A stretch of DNA of 64,000 bases from assembly GCF_900111735.1 (NCBI RefSeq), contig NZ_FOHW01000026.1, forward strand, positions 18,096 to 82,095, read 5' to 3'. Shown piece after piece: positions 1 to 8,770 of this stretch. The DNA comes from Pseudomonas graminis (GTDB taxonomy: Bacteria > Pseudomonadota > Gammaproteobacteria > Pseudomonadales > Pseudomonadaceae). Positions within the stretch are counted from its first letter, which is position 1. Every line of letters starts with the position of its first letter. A program made the position numbers and the translations under genes. Below the pieces are notes generated by a model, which was not told where the DNA came from, did no database searches, and worked only from the letters and a program-made list of their open reading frames with translations.

Positions 1-831
1 CGTGAATCAGAACTGCATACCCTGCTGCGCCTTTCCGGCCACCCCGTGGGACAACTTCCCCTCAAAGCCTTCTGCGAACAATTCGCCGGCAGCCCGGACT
101 TCCGGAAGAACCTGCGCGAAGCAATCGGCGACTGGATGCTCCGGCGGCGCAAGGATGTACTACCGAACCTCAAGGGCAAACAGCGGCAAACTCAGCCCAT
201 CGAGCTGTCGCCTGAAGAGCGTCGAGAGTACGACCGCATTCGCCTCGAAGACAGGCCAGGCCTCGCAAGACTTGGATCACTCCGACAGATGCTGGAGCAA
301 GTAAAAGTCGGCGTGGTGATGGAGTTGCTCACCGAGTTGGACGTCGAGGACAAGGTCATCCTGTTCTGCGAATTCAAGGACACCGTGACGACGTTACGTG
401 CGCGCTGCGAAGAGGCTGGATACGGATGCGTCACCTTGGTCGGAAGCGATTCCATCAGCAAACGGCAGAAGGCGATCGACGCGTTCCAAGCTGATCCCGA
501 TGCTCGGATATTCATCGGCACCACGTCAGCGGCCGGTACAGGCAACAACCTCACCGCCGCAAATTATGTGATGTTTCTCGGCCTGCCCTGGACGCCCGGG
601 CTGCAGGATCAGGCGGAGGATCGAGCTTATCGAAATGGCCAATTGCGGATGGTGGTGGTGAAGATTCCATTGGTGGAAAACACCATCGATCAGGCGTTGT
701 GGCAGATGCTGCAGGAGAAGCGGCAACTGGCGCAGGAGCTGATTGAGCCAGATGCTGCGGCGGGTAATCGGGAGGAGTTGGTTGCGGCTTTGGGGATGGC
801 GCCTGCGATTGGAGCGCCCGTGGGGTCTTGA
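1..831 (+). CDS. SNF2/DEAD-like helicase, C-terminal part (partial at window edge)
   Basis: The frame is open from base 1, so this is the 3' part (276 residues) of a longer gene beginning left of the window. What is seen is the second RecA-like lobe of an SF2/SNF2 ATPase: RRRKDVLPNL, the strand KVILFCEF, FIGTTSAAGTGNNLTAANYV, and motif VI QAEDRAYRNGQ, where the arginines act as arginine fingers in this family. The ATP-binding lobe is off-window. Such helicases are usual accessory genes of PFGI-1-type ICEs; the target is not known. It stops at the TGA at 829-831, with the pilL-like lipoprotein starting 130 bases on. A GTG at 46 is an in-frame valine, not the likely start. It is a different protein from the second SNF2 helicase at 17190. 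Confidence 0.85.
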   Translation, partial: RESELHTLLRLSGHPVGQLPLKAFCEQFAGSPDFRKNLREAIGDWMLRRRKDVLPNLKGKQRQTQPIELSPEERREYDRIRLEDRPGLARLGSLRQMLEQVKVGVVMELLTELDVEDKVILFCEFKDTVTTLRARCEEAGYGCVTLVGSDSISKRQKAIDAFQADPDARIFIGTTSAAGTGNNLTAANYVMFLGLPWTPGLQDQAEDRAYRNGQLRMVVVKIPLVENTIDQALWQMLQEKRQLAQELIEPDAAAGNREELVAALGMAPAIGAPVGS

Positions 832-961
832 GCGTGGCTTGTGGTCGAAACGACTGGATTTGCGGGACGATAAATCGCCGTTGATGAGAATCTATTTCCT
901 GCTGCCTCGGGATGGCGACCGTGCAAATGTGGCCCCAATCATCAAAGGGGCTCTTGAGCAA

Positions 962-1537
962 ATGATCAGATACTTCACCGCACTGGCCTTGTTGGCCATG
1001 CTCTCTGGCTGCACCACGCAGAATGTACCGGACGCAGCTCCAGTGCTTGATAGCAGCCGTAAGCCAGACATTCTGACTCCGGATCTGTACCCGAACGGTG
1101 CTGCGTTGGAGAACGATTCCGTTGTTCACTACGGCCGCTACACACTGGTCAGCTCCGCTCCTACAGCGGATCAGCGCGACCTGATGGCGCAGATCGTCGA
1201 TATCAGCATCCCGGCCAACATGACTCCGAATGTGCGTGAAGCGATGGTGTACGTCCTGGACCGGTCGGGGTATTCGCTTTGCTCCACTGATACCGGTCAG
1301 GTGACCGTCTTGTACAGCCGACCGCTGGCTGCGTCGCTTTACAAGATCGGGCCTATGACGCTGCGTAACGCACTGCAGGTGGTTGCAGGTCCAGCTTGGC
1401 AGGTTGAGGTTGATGAGGTGAGTCGAGAGGTTTGTTACGTTTTGCGCTCGGGGGTTAAGCTCGAAAGGGCCGACATAAAAGCTCGAAGCATCGTACAGGG
1501 CCACCTCAGTAGCAAAGTTGGAGATTTTGGGCTCTGA
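962..1537 (+). CDS. pilL: PilL2-type ICE pilus lipoprotein, stand-alone (TIGR03748-like)
   Basis: 191 residues from ATG 962. The N-terminus is a lipoprotein signal with the lipobox LSGC (Cys17), so an outer-membrane lipoprotein is predicted. The body (YPNGAALENDSVVHYGRYTLV, then the YVLDRSGYSLC and ALQVVAGPAWQVEVD segments) matches the PilL family that opens the type IVb pilus operon of PFGI-1/PAPI-1 ICEs. An upstream in-frame extension to 743 overlaps the helicase gene, lacks a signal peptide and is not preferred. The protein stops right after the conserved domain, without the TcpQ-like C-terminal part I expect in longer PilL proteins, and no pilN-pilV genes follow. It may be an orphan remnant or have a separate role. 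Confidence 0.75.
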   Translation: MIRYFTALALLAMLSGCTTQNVPDAAPVLDSSRKPDILTPDLYPNGAALENDSVVHYGRYTLVSSAPTADQRDLMAQIVDISIPANMTPNVREAMVYVLDRSGYSLCSTDTGQVTVLYSRPLAASLYKIGPMTLRNALQVVAGPAWQVEVDEVSREVCYVLRSGVKLERADIKARSIVQGHLSSKVGDFGL

Positions 1538-1848
1538 CTTTTAACACCGCGACACCGCATGTGGTCCCTATCACCAGCATCGAACAGCGCAGTTTCTCCG
1601 TAACGTGGGGTTAGCAGCTCTGCCTGACTCATTCACAGCTTCGTTGAACCTCCGCAGTGGAAGCCCAAGACAGTCTACTAACTATTGTAAAAGCTTTCGG
1701 AGGGGCGACTCCAGCAACCGCAGTTGGCTGATTGGAGGTTTTTTGAACACGCCAGAAGATTCAATTGCTAGGCACGCCAACACCACAAAAGGTTCAAACC
1801 AATAGATCACCCATACCGTTCATCGTTTTTTTCCTAAAGGGTGAAGGT
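1538..1848. other. intergenic, no supported gene
   Basis: About 310 bases between the pilL-like gene and a possible small Cys-rich ORF. Short ORFs on both strands have no convincing ribosome binding site or composition. I see no tRNA, strong terminator or repeat here. Confidence 0.5.
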
Positions 1849-2043
1849 GTGAAGTGCAAATGTGCAGATTGCGAGAAAGTGCACTTAGAAGCATCCGGGA
1901 GACCTCTAGGCACCTCAGAGAGGCGATTCTGCGAAAACTGCCCTTGCGCAAAAGAGCCCGCACTAGGCGGGCTCCAGAGCAGGGCCATCGCTACAAAGCT
2001 AGAAATGCCCTTTTTCTACGGCTACTATCGCCGTAACACATAA
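1849..2043 (+). CDS. possible small cysteine-rich (metal-binding?) protein
   Basis: A 64-residue frame from GTG 1849, preceded by an A/G-rich stretch (AAAGGGTGAAGG) that could act as a ribosome binding site. Residues 3-8 read CKCADC and a second group CENCPC follows about 30 residues later, a layout loosely like small bacterial metallothioneins or zinc ribbons. The C-terminal third is not Cys-rich, and its DNA includes a hairpin (1956-1976) that looks like a minus-strand terminator, which argues against translation through it. The call rests only on the cysteine pattern; it could be spurious. Confidence 0.25.
   Translation: MKCKCADCEKVHLEASGRPLGTSERRFCENCPCAKEPALGGLQSRAIATKLEMPFFYGYYRRNT
1952..1977 (-). 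terminator. minus-strand hairpin followed by T-tract
   Basis: Read on the minus strand, GAGCCCGC and GCGGGCTC form an 8-bp stem around a short loop, followed directly by TTTT. It would end a leftward transcript coming from about 2000-2200, where only weak ORFs exist. It could be a relic. Confidence 0.4.
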
Positions 2044-2851
2044 CGCATACAACAAGACCTTGACCCTCTTAGAGTATTGCGAGCTTTGGTAGTCGTCAAC
2101 ACAACGCGACGGCACGCCGTAGTTATGTGGAGATTCCAAGATGGCGAGTCCGCTTGGCCCTTCCACCTCCGAGGAAATTGCTATGAAGCGATTCATTCCA
2201 GAAGAGCTGATCAGAGTCCTGCAAACGGCCTACTGGTCGATCCGGCTGATACGGCTAATTCAGCAAATCTAAGCCGCAGAGCGGGGGCTTCGGCCCCTGC
2301 CTCTCCCAACGTCGATGTGCATGAATAGATCGCAAATCGACCTCTATACTCCAAGATGATAAGCGACTACTGGCTGACAGTTCGAATGCACTTGATCAAC
2401 AGGACTCGTCCAGCTTGACGCCACGTTAAATCGCATGTGCATATCACGCTAAGCCGAAAGCGCGCGGGCGCATCATTGCATCAATGACTCGGCCTATCGG
2501 TTGGTTGCCCTTCGTAGGCGCTATGCCGCGATTCAAACAGCTCAAGGCACCACCAACTGTGGCGCGGATCGGTACGCTGTCCGATGAGTCAGCTCTCGAC
2601 TTCTATAGGTTCAGCACACCTTGGCGGCGACCGTCCTGTCGATAGACTTCGACCTGAGGACGTCGGCTTAGACGACTCAGCACCATCGCTCTGGGTTCAG
2701 CCGCATCTTGGACAGAAAATCCTGACCAGACGTGATCAAGAAGTACCGTCGATTGCCGATAATTCCCGATGAGCGCTTTTACAGCTGAAGTTGGCCATAG
2801 AATGAGTGGTCTTGGACGTTGTATTTGATATGGAATCAGCTAGGGAGCGGG
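2044..2851. other. long intergenic, no supported gene
   Basis: About 800 bases with only short, unconvincing ORFs on either strand. A small hairpin (GGGGC-TTCG-GCCCC) lies near 2284-2297. A 50-60 residue frame beginning near ATG 2484 has coding-like composition but no recognisable family. This may be degraded former coding sequence at the edge of the cargo; I see no transposase, tRNA or att-like repeat. Confidence 0.4.
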
Positions 2852-4558
2852 ATGAGCATGGGGTGGCTAGACGGGAAGCTTTCGGCGGTCAAGAAGTCGG
2901 TGTCGCACACTATTTCAAGCGCCTCAGAGGCAGTTGCGGGTATTGACATCAAGGAGGCCGCCTCGGGATTAGCAGACGCTGCAGCGACAGCAGCAACGGC
3001 AGCAGCGACTAAAACAAAAGAAGCAAGCGTCGAGGCTTACGTCTCAGCTAAAGAAAAATTAGGCGTGATACATAATACAGCTAGCGAAGCTATTTACAGC
3101 TTTGACTACAGCGAACTGGCCAAGACAGAGTTCTACTCACGCAATTTCACAAACTACAGAGATCTTTCAACAGCCAAGGTAACAGAGCTTTACCGGTCAA
3201 CTTTTGAAGTCGACAAAACGACTATGGAAATGGTTGACGACATAAGGCGGCGACTGCCTGTCCCGGCTCAGACCGTTGATGATATCTTTGAGCAGTGCAA
3301 GCATGAAGCTATGAGACGCGCTATCGCCGCCTTTGCTTTAGGCGGAGTTTTAAATGATATCGACAACCATAGTGCCAGCAAGTACGAAAACTTAACGGAT
3401 CGCTACTCCACCTTCGTAGCGGAAAATTCGTATCAAATCAAAGCTTCCAAACCATTCGCGGACCTGGTGAATGAAAGAAATGACGCGAGTATTACCGCCG
3501 CGTTTCTTGACAACGGCTACAACTCATCAAGACCACTTGACCCGGCGGGAGCAGATATTGAACACGTTATTTCTAAAAAGGATCTGTACGTTGATCCGAT
3601 CATTCGGGTCGGCACTACGAATGATCAATATTTTGATCTAATCAACGCTCGGGAAAATCTGGTTTTCGCTGATCATTCGTTGAATCGTTCAATGGGATCA
3701 AGGGATGTTCTCAAATATATCGAGGACAGGGGACGGCCAGTAGAAGGAAAGCCCGGCGTTCTCGAGATCGATATCAAACAGCGAGATGGAACCCTAAAAG
3801 TCGTCCAAGTCAGTGAAGCAGAGGTTGCGGAAGCTTATTCGCGCGCGGCTGATAAGCGGAGTGAGCATCGTTTGGCTGCTTTGCAGGAGGTTGGGCAAAC
3901 TATAGCATTGACGGGCGCAGCAATGGCTGCGCAACAGATCGTTGGGCTAATTGTTTTGGAGACGATTGATATATTCGTTGACGAGCTGAAGTCACTGGCA
4001 ACGAAAGGTAATGTTATTAATGAAGACGGATGGCTTCAAAACTCCACAGACGCTGTTGATCGAATTCGAGCTCGTTTAACCGAGCGTTTCGAGGAGCGTC
4101 AAATTTGGGTTAGAGCGAAAAAGACGGGGTTGGAGGCTGGCGTGGCTGGCTCGTTAAGCGTGATCCCCCAAATACTAATCTCGCTAATAATCAAGATTCC
4201 AGCATTCGTCCTGGGGCTTATTAGGGAATGCACTCTGAGCGTAGTTCGCTGCGTTCGCGTGATGCTTAGCAACGACTTAAACAAACTTGACAGCATGAAA
4301 ATACTGTTAGCGGGAGCGGCTTCAGCGATTGTCGGTGTATACGTCGGCCGAGCTGTTTCGACAGCCATAAGCGGAATACCTCTTCTCAACCAATTCAATT
4401 CAGCTATCACTGGAGTGCTCACCGGAGTGGTGGTGACGGCTGTACCGTTGGCAGCGGTATATGCCTTTGAGCAAAATAAAAACAAACTAGCGTTCATGGC
4501 TACATCTTTGAGATCACAGAAACCTGTGATGGACGAGGACGACGGAATTACCGCCTAG
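2852..4558 (+). CDS. membrane-anchored HNH-like nuclease, putative defence or toxin effector
   Basis: 568 residues from ATG 2852, which has AGGGAG four bases upstream; the earlier TTG 2819 is less likely. Residues about 1-75 are alanine-rich and amphipathic. The centre holds an HNH-like signature: E237-H238-V, then N-A-R-E-N (N265, N269) and L-N-R-S-M-G with N278, the spacing seen in bacterial HNH proteins that read DHV/EHV...NxxEN...LNRSxG. The C-terminal third has about four hydrophobic segments (residues about 350-375, 425-455, 480-505, 510-535) and a short acidic tail. Codon use is more AT-rich than the ICE backbone, suggesting acquired cargo. It is followed after 55 bases by a multi-pass membrane protein on the same strand, so a two-gene unit is inferred. 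Function is inferred from motif and location only. Confidence 0.6.
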   Translation: MSMGWLDGKLSAVKKSVSHTISSASEAVAGIDIKEAASGLADAAATAATAAATKTKEASVEAYVSAKEKLGVIHNTASEAIYSFDYSELAKTEFYSRNFTNYRDLSTAKVTELYRSTFEVDKTTMEMVDDIRRRLPVPAQTVDDIFEQCKHEAMRRAIAAFALGGVLNDIDNHSASKYENLTDRYSTFVAENSYQIKASKPFADLVNERNDASITAAFLDNGYNSSRPLDPAGADIEHVISKKDLYVDPIIRVGTTNDQYFDLINARENLVFADHSLNRSMGSRDVLKYIEDRGRPVEGKPGVLEIDIKQRDGTLKVVQVSEAEVAEAYSRAADKRSEHRLAALQEVGQTIALTGAAMAAQQIVGLIVLETIDIFVDELKSLATKGNVINEDGWLQNSTDAVDRIRARLTERFEERQIWVRAKKTGLEAGVAGSLSVIPQILISLIIKIPAFVLGLIRECTLSVVRCVRVMLSNDLNKLDSMKILLAGAASAIVGVYVGRAVSTAISGIPLLNQFNSAITGVLTGVVVTAVPLAAVYAFEQNKNKLAFMATSLRSQKPVMDEDDGITA

Positions 4559-4613
4559 ACACCTGTGGTAGAGAAACAATTAAAACCTTTTTGAAAATTC
4601 AGTGGATGAAAAG

Positions 4614-5588
4614 ATGAGCCTGCAAATTGAGCAACACCTCGAGAAAATACGGCATGAACTACAGGGCGGGGAGCAGGATCTCGCTCATGGGCGTCAGAGG
4701 TCGCTGAAATATTACGTACGGGACATTCACCAGCAGCTCGGGAAGTGGCTTTCAGTGCAGGGGGACAATGAGGACCGGCGTCGCTCTGAGATCAGCTGGG
4801 CGCTGGGACTTATCGGCATCCTGGGCGTCATGCTTGCCATTACCCGTTCTGCCACAAGTGATTTCGACTGGGTCCGAGAACACACCGTTGCGTTTCGTTT
4901 ATGGGCCGTCGTTTTTTGTACTATCTTCATCGGCGTGTCATTAGAACGATCAGCCGTTATTCGATCGTTGTGGAGTTTTGCGAGTACCAAGTTTTTGGTC
5001 TCTATCATCCTTTCGGGAGTAGTGCTGTATTCTAAAGGAAGCGCAGCGGCCTACGTGAACGGTGTCTTTCATGTGGATGCCTCGGCATTACCTGTCACAC
5101 TGGTGTTTACTACAGGCCTTATAATCATAAAGCTGGTGCTACCCTTCATCCTCACTGTTGCTCTATGTCTTTCTATAGTACACGGACTTATTGGAGCAGG
5201 CTGGATCAAGGGTAAGCTCGCGGGCATAGAAGCGCACGAGCCTCCTATGTATTCGGTACTTGCGTTTTTTGTATCCACTGTGATTCTGTACTTTGGTTGG
5301 GGCTGGTCCCACGACCAAATCGCAGACTCTCGGGTGCCTGGGAAAGTTTACCTCATTGCTCATGCGCTAGATTTCAACTACGCGCATGAGTGCAGCAATG
5401 TCGCTCCCAGTCTGCCAGTGATCTTCTTGGGTGCTGGTCAGGAGGCCGTTCTTGTCGCTCCTTACAGGCTTCAGAGCTTCGACTTTGCTGAATTTTTTGA
5501 AGGATCGGTAGATGTCCCGACCAATTTCTTACGTCTACGGTGTGAGTACAAGTCCGCGCATGCGTCCGCGCAGTCGAGCTTGAATTAA
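4614..5588 (+). CDS. multi-pass inner-membrane protein paired with the HNH-like gene
   Basis: 324 residues from ATG 4614 (a GTG at 4602 is also in frame). The first 60 residues are charged and probably cytoplasmic. Five or six hydrophobic stretches follow (ISWALGLIGILGVMLAI, LWAVVFCTIFIGV, FLVSIILSGVVLY, a long one around LIIIKLVLPFILTVALCL, and YSVLAFFVSTVILYFGW). A soluble C-terminal tail of about 85 residues ends the protein. I recognise no family. The short gap after the HNH-like gene and shared orientation suggest co-transcription and a joint role, for instance effector plus immunity or sensor; this is inference. Confidence 0.6.
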   Translation: MSLQIEQHLEKIRHELQGGEQDLAHGRQRSLKYYVRDIHQQLGKWLSVQGDNEDRRRSEISWALGLIGILGVMLAITRSATSDFDWVREHTVAFRLWAVVFCTIFIGVSLERSAVIRSLWSFASTKFLVSIILSGVVLYSKGSAAAYVNGVFHVDASALPVTLVFTTGLIIIKLVLPFILTVALCLSIVHGLIGAGWIKGKLAGIEAHEPPMYSVLAFFVSTVILYFGWGWSHDQIADSRVPGKVYLIAHALDFNYAHECSNVAPSLPVIFLGAGQEAVLVAPYRLQSFDFAEFFEGSVDVPTNFLRLRCEYKSAHASAQSSLN

Positions 5589-5691
5589 GGACTTTCAGAG
5601 TAACGTAAAGGGTTACTCGGTTGCGGGATCTATCATCCCTCAAGATAAGGAAGCCACGAAGCTAGCCTCAACTGCTGTCTGGCTTCATCAG

Positions 5692-5859
5692 ATGGCTCTT
5701 TCATACGTCGCGCGGTTCGCTGGTAACTCGGTGAAGTTGCCGGGGCCGCGCATATCGCTTGATGAGTACTATTCGACTGAGCGGGAGGCCCTCCACATTA
5801 CCCCTGTTGGTAGCTGCATGGTTATCAAAATGGAGCAGTCCATTAGGCCGCCACCATGA
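5692..5859 (+). CDS. short ORF, possible gene remnant
   Basis: A 55-residue frame from ATG 5692 whose composition looks coding; the frame is open for about 35 codons further upstream without a start codon, so it may be the end of a degraded gene. No ribosome binding site is visible and no family is recognised. It lies between the membrane-protein gene and the convergent PLD-fold gene. Confidence 0.2.
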   Translation: MALSYVARFAGNSVKLPGPRISLDEYYSTEREALHITPVGSCMVIKMEQSIRPPP

Positions 5860-5879
5860 TGTGTCAGGGCACACACCTT

Positions 5880-7163
5880 TTAAGTAGCCCGCACGTCGAA
5901 ACCGAGGTAACGGAGTGCTTTGGCCATTCGGCCGTTGATGGGCGGGGTCTCATGAGGCCGCAGTGTCCCCACCAGCTCTAGAGCGCAAAAACGTCCAAAC
6001 ACCCTGATTCTGTACTTGGGGTCGTAAATGACGTCGCAGATTCGAGCCGCGAAATCATCACTCCCATGAATCAGGTGGACCAACGTGTTTTGAACGCGCT
6101 GCAGATTGTCGTCGTTGTTGTGCCAAAACTTTGCTGGCAGTGCCTCGACGCCACCTTTCGTAAACCGGAGCTGCTCGAGGAAAGCGTGGATACACATCAA
6201 GGCCTCTACCAACTCCTCGCGGCTGCAGGCCCGGATCGCCTCAGGGGATCCTAATCCTCGCTGGAGAGTACCGATCAACTGGAGGTAGTTGTCGGGTATG
6301 CGCGGTGAGTCAGTGGAAGTCCACTTCCCCCCTAGGTCCATGATCAGGCGCTTCCGATCCTCAGGCGTTCGAACCGCCGCCTTCTGCCAAGCCTCGTCAC
6401 CTATGGCGTGCTCCAGGCGAACCCAATTGAGGAAACGGTTGGTTTCGATTCTCACAGGCACGCCGATGAATTCGGGTCGGCGGTATCGTTGATCCACCAA
6501 TATCGCCGAGACCTCCTCGAACGCAGGCAGATACTGCTCGTAGATCGTCTTTTGCAGTTCACCAAGGTAGAGCTGCTGGCCTGTTTTGTGGGCGCTCCCC
6601 ACCATAACGGTGGCCGGAACCACCGCTTTCAGATTGTTGAAAGGGTCGTGGCGGATCGCTCGACTGGAATGATTCCACACATCCTTGAATTGCTGGTAGA
6701 CCTGCTGCGTTAAAACCTCGGCGCTATCCCAGACCTCAATGAAGAACTGCTCGACGTCATGGACGCGCTCTTCATCGCCAGGTTGGTCGAGCAAAATCAC
6801 TGCTTCGCGATTGTTGATCAGACCGCCCCCAGTTAGGTTTGAAGATCCGAGCATGGCCACGCCATCGAAAAGAAAAATTTTCGCGTGAAAATCGTCCGTG
6901 AAATACCGAATCGAGCACTTGCCGGCAGTAAGCAGCTGCTTCAGCGCGTCGGGCTGAGTTGAAGCGTTGAGACCCACCAATAGCTCAACCTTGGCGCCAC
7001 GGCGAACTGCTTCGACAATCTCATTGGCACGAGTGAAATAAGGTGCGGCAAGGCGAATGTGCGACGCGCTGGCCATCAACCTTGTGTACGGGCGCAGCAC
7101 CTGATCTTGGCCAGGGCTGTTGGTGTAGATGCTCGAGTGGTTCACTTGAGACGTCCTGTCCAT
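5880..7163 (-). CDS. phospholipase-D-fold protein (PLD/HKD nuclease-like)
   Basis: 427 residues. One HKD motif is visible: H93-x-K95-x4-D100, followed by GSSNLTGGG, the standard PLD active-site layout. Upstream strands (RLAAPYFTRANEIVEAVRRGAKVELLVG, given here only as a strand region around residues 37-64) match the PLD N-terminal half. A second HKD is not evident, so like BfiI- or Nuc-type enzymes it would need to dimerise to make a full site. The C-terminal 250 residues are not recognised. It is not part of a DISARM locus: no drmA or drmB is adjacent. A nuclease role in defence or DNA processing is plausible but unproven. It is convergent with the HNH/membrane pair. Confidence 0.65.
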   Translation of the reverse strand: MDRTSQVNHSSIYTNSPGQDQVLRPYTRLMASASHIRLAAPYFTRANEIVEAVRRGAKVELLVGLNASTQPDALKQLLTAGKCSIRYFTDDFHAKIFLFDGVAMLGSSNLTGGGLINNREAVILLDQPGDEERVHDVEQFFIEVWDSAEVLTQQVYQQFKDVWNHSSRAIRHDPFNNLKAVVPATVMVGSAHKTGQQLYLGELQKTIYEQYLPAFEEVSAILVDQRYRRPEFIGVPVRIETNRFLNWVRLEHAIGDEAWQKAAVRTPEDRKRLIMDLGGKWTSTDSPRIPDNYLQLIGTLQRGLGSPEAIRACSREELVEALMCIHAFLEQLRFTKGGVEALPAKFWHNNDDNLQRVQNTLVHLIHGSDDFAARICDVIYDPKYRIRVFGRFCALELVGTLRPHETPPINGRMAKALRYLGFDVRAT

Positions 7164-7421
7164 TTGGGAGGACTACAGGCTGGCATTAGTGCTATTGAAG
7201 ATCAACGAGCTCGGCTCACCCTCATACGAATTTACCAAGACGGGCTCAAGCCCAAGTGAAGAATCATTCCTAACCATCCTATCGAGAAGCCCCCGCCAAC
7301 GCTTTCCGCGCGTGCATCCTGATAATCCATGTTTTGCTGACAAGCTAGCCGGCGCCACTGATGGCTGAGATCAGGATCCGCGGTGAACAGGTGGGAGTTT
7401 GGATTAGGAGCTGGATGAGAC

Positions 7422-7754
7422 TTATCCAGCAGGTTTTACAGAGACCACCTCCACGTATTTGAATTTTTTTCGCGCAGCCTTCGTGGCGTCAAGTTCCGCC
7501 TGCAGGGTGCTCAACGTTTCAGCGTCGTGAGTGAGCATCTGTGTCTCTCCCTCGAACACATTGCCAACCCGCAGGGTGACTCTCATTCTGGGAGTGAACG
7601 ACTTAGCAGGTTTATTTTTTTTAAGATCTACGGGAGGCCCGACCACAATGGCAGATGCCTGTTCTGGTGGAGGCGATTCAGGTATCGGAGCAGGCGCTTC
7701 TGGCGAGCCAAAGAGCGCCCTCCGCATTTCATCTTCAGTCAAATCTGTGTTCAT
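7422..7754 (-). CDS. conserved-looking ICE hypothetical protein
   Basis: 110 residues. The N-terminal half is Pro/Ala-rich and acidic, then a basic linker (DLKKNKPAKSF) leads into a compact C-terminal half (residues about 50-110) with alternating strands and a helix. No enzyme motif or membrane segment is seen. It is first or last in a run of small minus-strand genes at 7.4-8.8 kb typical of ICE accessory stretches. I do not recognise the family. Confidence 0.55.
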   Translation of the reverse strand: MNTDLTEDEMRRALFGSPEAPAPIPESPPPEQASAIVVGPPVDLKKNKPAKSFTPRMRVTLRVGNVFEGETQMLTHDAETLSTLQAELDATKAARKKFKYVEVVSVKPAG

Positions 7755-7896
7755 GATTAATCATCCAGGGAGTGCTTAAGTCTCGCGCGGTCAAATGCGC
7801 ACGCGGCTATGCAGCGCGACACTTTCCCCGCTCATATTTCTAATTCGCCTAATGCGCTGATTTAGATTTCAGGTGCGTCTTTTACCGCAATTTAGC

Positions 7897-8256
7897 TCAG
7901 CGTACGTCACGCATGGTCTCAATCCAGTCGAAAAAACCTTCGGGCGCCTCGTAATACGCTGCCATTTGCCCCACATGAGATAACGAGACGGTGGGCTCAC
8001 GATCCTCAGCGGCGATGATCGAATTTCGTAAGCACGTCACCACCGCTTCCAATGCACGGACGTGCTGCGCTCTTGACTCATTGATGTCCGGCACTGGAGC
8101 GTGGGAGGCCACGGGGTGCGCAACGTTGTTCGCGATTGGGGGGAGCTCAGCACTACGATCCGTCCAGCGGTTACCGGGATAGCGCTCAGCCTTAGGCGCT
8201 TGATCAATTTGATCAACCATTCCTTTCAGCTCTGCAGCATTAATCATCAGAGGCAT
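7897..8256 (-). CDS. hypothetical protein
   Basis: 119 residues from the ATG at 8256, chosen because GAAGGAAA lies just upstream; an in-frame extension to 8322 would add an implausible Arg-rich stretch. The middle has a Pro/His-rich linker and the C-terminal 55 residues look helical and acidic (EAPEGFFDWIETM). No family is recognised. It lies in the same-strand small-gene group as 7422-7754 and 8474-8770. Confidence 0.5.
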   Translation of the reverse strand: MPLMINAAELKGMVDQIDQAPKAERYPGNRWTDRSAELPPIANNVAHPVASHAPVPDINESRAQHVRALEAVVTCLRNSIIAAEDREPTVSLSHVGQMAAYYEAPEGFFDWIETMRDVR

Positions 8257-8453
8257 TGCAGGTTTCCTTCTTTGGCGGGGATAGTATCGCGGCCTACATA
8301 ACGGCTTTGCCGCACGCGACATATACCAAGACGTTCAAGAAATCGGCCGCTCAGTGCCAGCTCGTTCGAGATCACGCGATCCGACTCCAACGCAACGGCA
8401 GGTAGAAGCCGTACACCCGAGGGCGACACATTGAAAAGCAAAGCATCACCCAA
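8247..8453 (-). CDS. possible small protein with PilZ-like segment
   Basis: 68-residue frame from TTG 8453, with GAGG eight to ten bases upstream. LLFNVSPSGVRLLP resembles the NxSxxG core of PilZ domains, but the rest is too short to confirm one. It overlaps the start of the next gene by ten bases and fills the gap between its two neighbours on the same strand. Could be spurious. Confidence 0.3.
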   Translation of the reverse strand: MGDALLFNVSPSGVRLLPAVALESDRVISNELALSGRFLERLGICRVRQSRYVGRDTIPAKEGNLQCL

Positions 8454-8473
8454 AACTTGACCTCAAACCCGTC

Positions 8474-8770
8474 TTATCCAGAGCGAACGAGAAACACAAT
8501 TTTTTTGGGCGGCATTCTCCTTATCTCATCGAGCACCTCAGCCAACTCGTCGTCCAACTTCTCAAGCGCATCAGCGGCGGCGTCGCTCATACCGCATTCA
8601 TACCTTGCAAGCTTGATGTAAGCGCTCGCCTCCGCCTCGAGGCTTATCGCTTCGCAGCGCTGCCGATGGCTCAACGGCTTTGCCGCCAGGCAACGAAGAT
8701 GGTTCACAGAAGCCCGAGCTTCACTGAGCATGACCTTCTCAAGCTCCCTCATATGGAATAGTGCGTTCAT
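8474..8770 (-). CDS. small helical hypothetical protein
   Basis: 98 residues, almost entirely predicted helix with many Glu, Ala and Arg residues, ending in the basic strand PPKKIVFLVRSG. No signal peptide, membrane segment or known motif. First gene of the minus-strand small-gene group, so transcription probably begins in the 8771-9040 gap. Family not recognised. Confidence 0.5.
   Translation of the reverse strand: MNALFHMRELEKVMLSEARASVNHLRCLAAKPLSHRQRCEAISLEAEASAYIKLARYECGMSDAAADALEKLDDELAEVLDEIRRMPPKKIVFLVRSG

Noticed and set aside
551..1504. 317-residue minus-strand frame
   Set aside because: It is the antisense shadow of the pilL-like gene and the helicase end, has no ribosome binding site and a biased Arg/Ser/Pro/His composition.
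2077..2328. 83-residue plus-strand frame in the 2-2.8 kb gap
   Set aside because: No ribosome binding site, ends in a hairpin, composition poor; competing frame on the other strand is equally weak.
5880..7163. DISARM drmC for the PLD-fold protein
   Set aside because: No DISARM helicase or methyltransferase adjoins it; only the generic HKD motif is shared.
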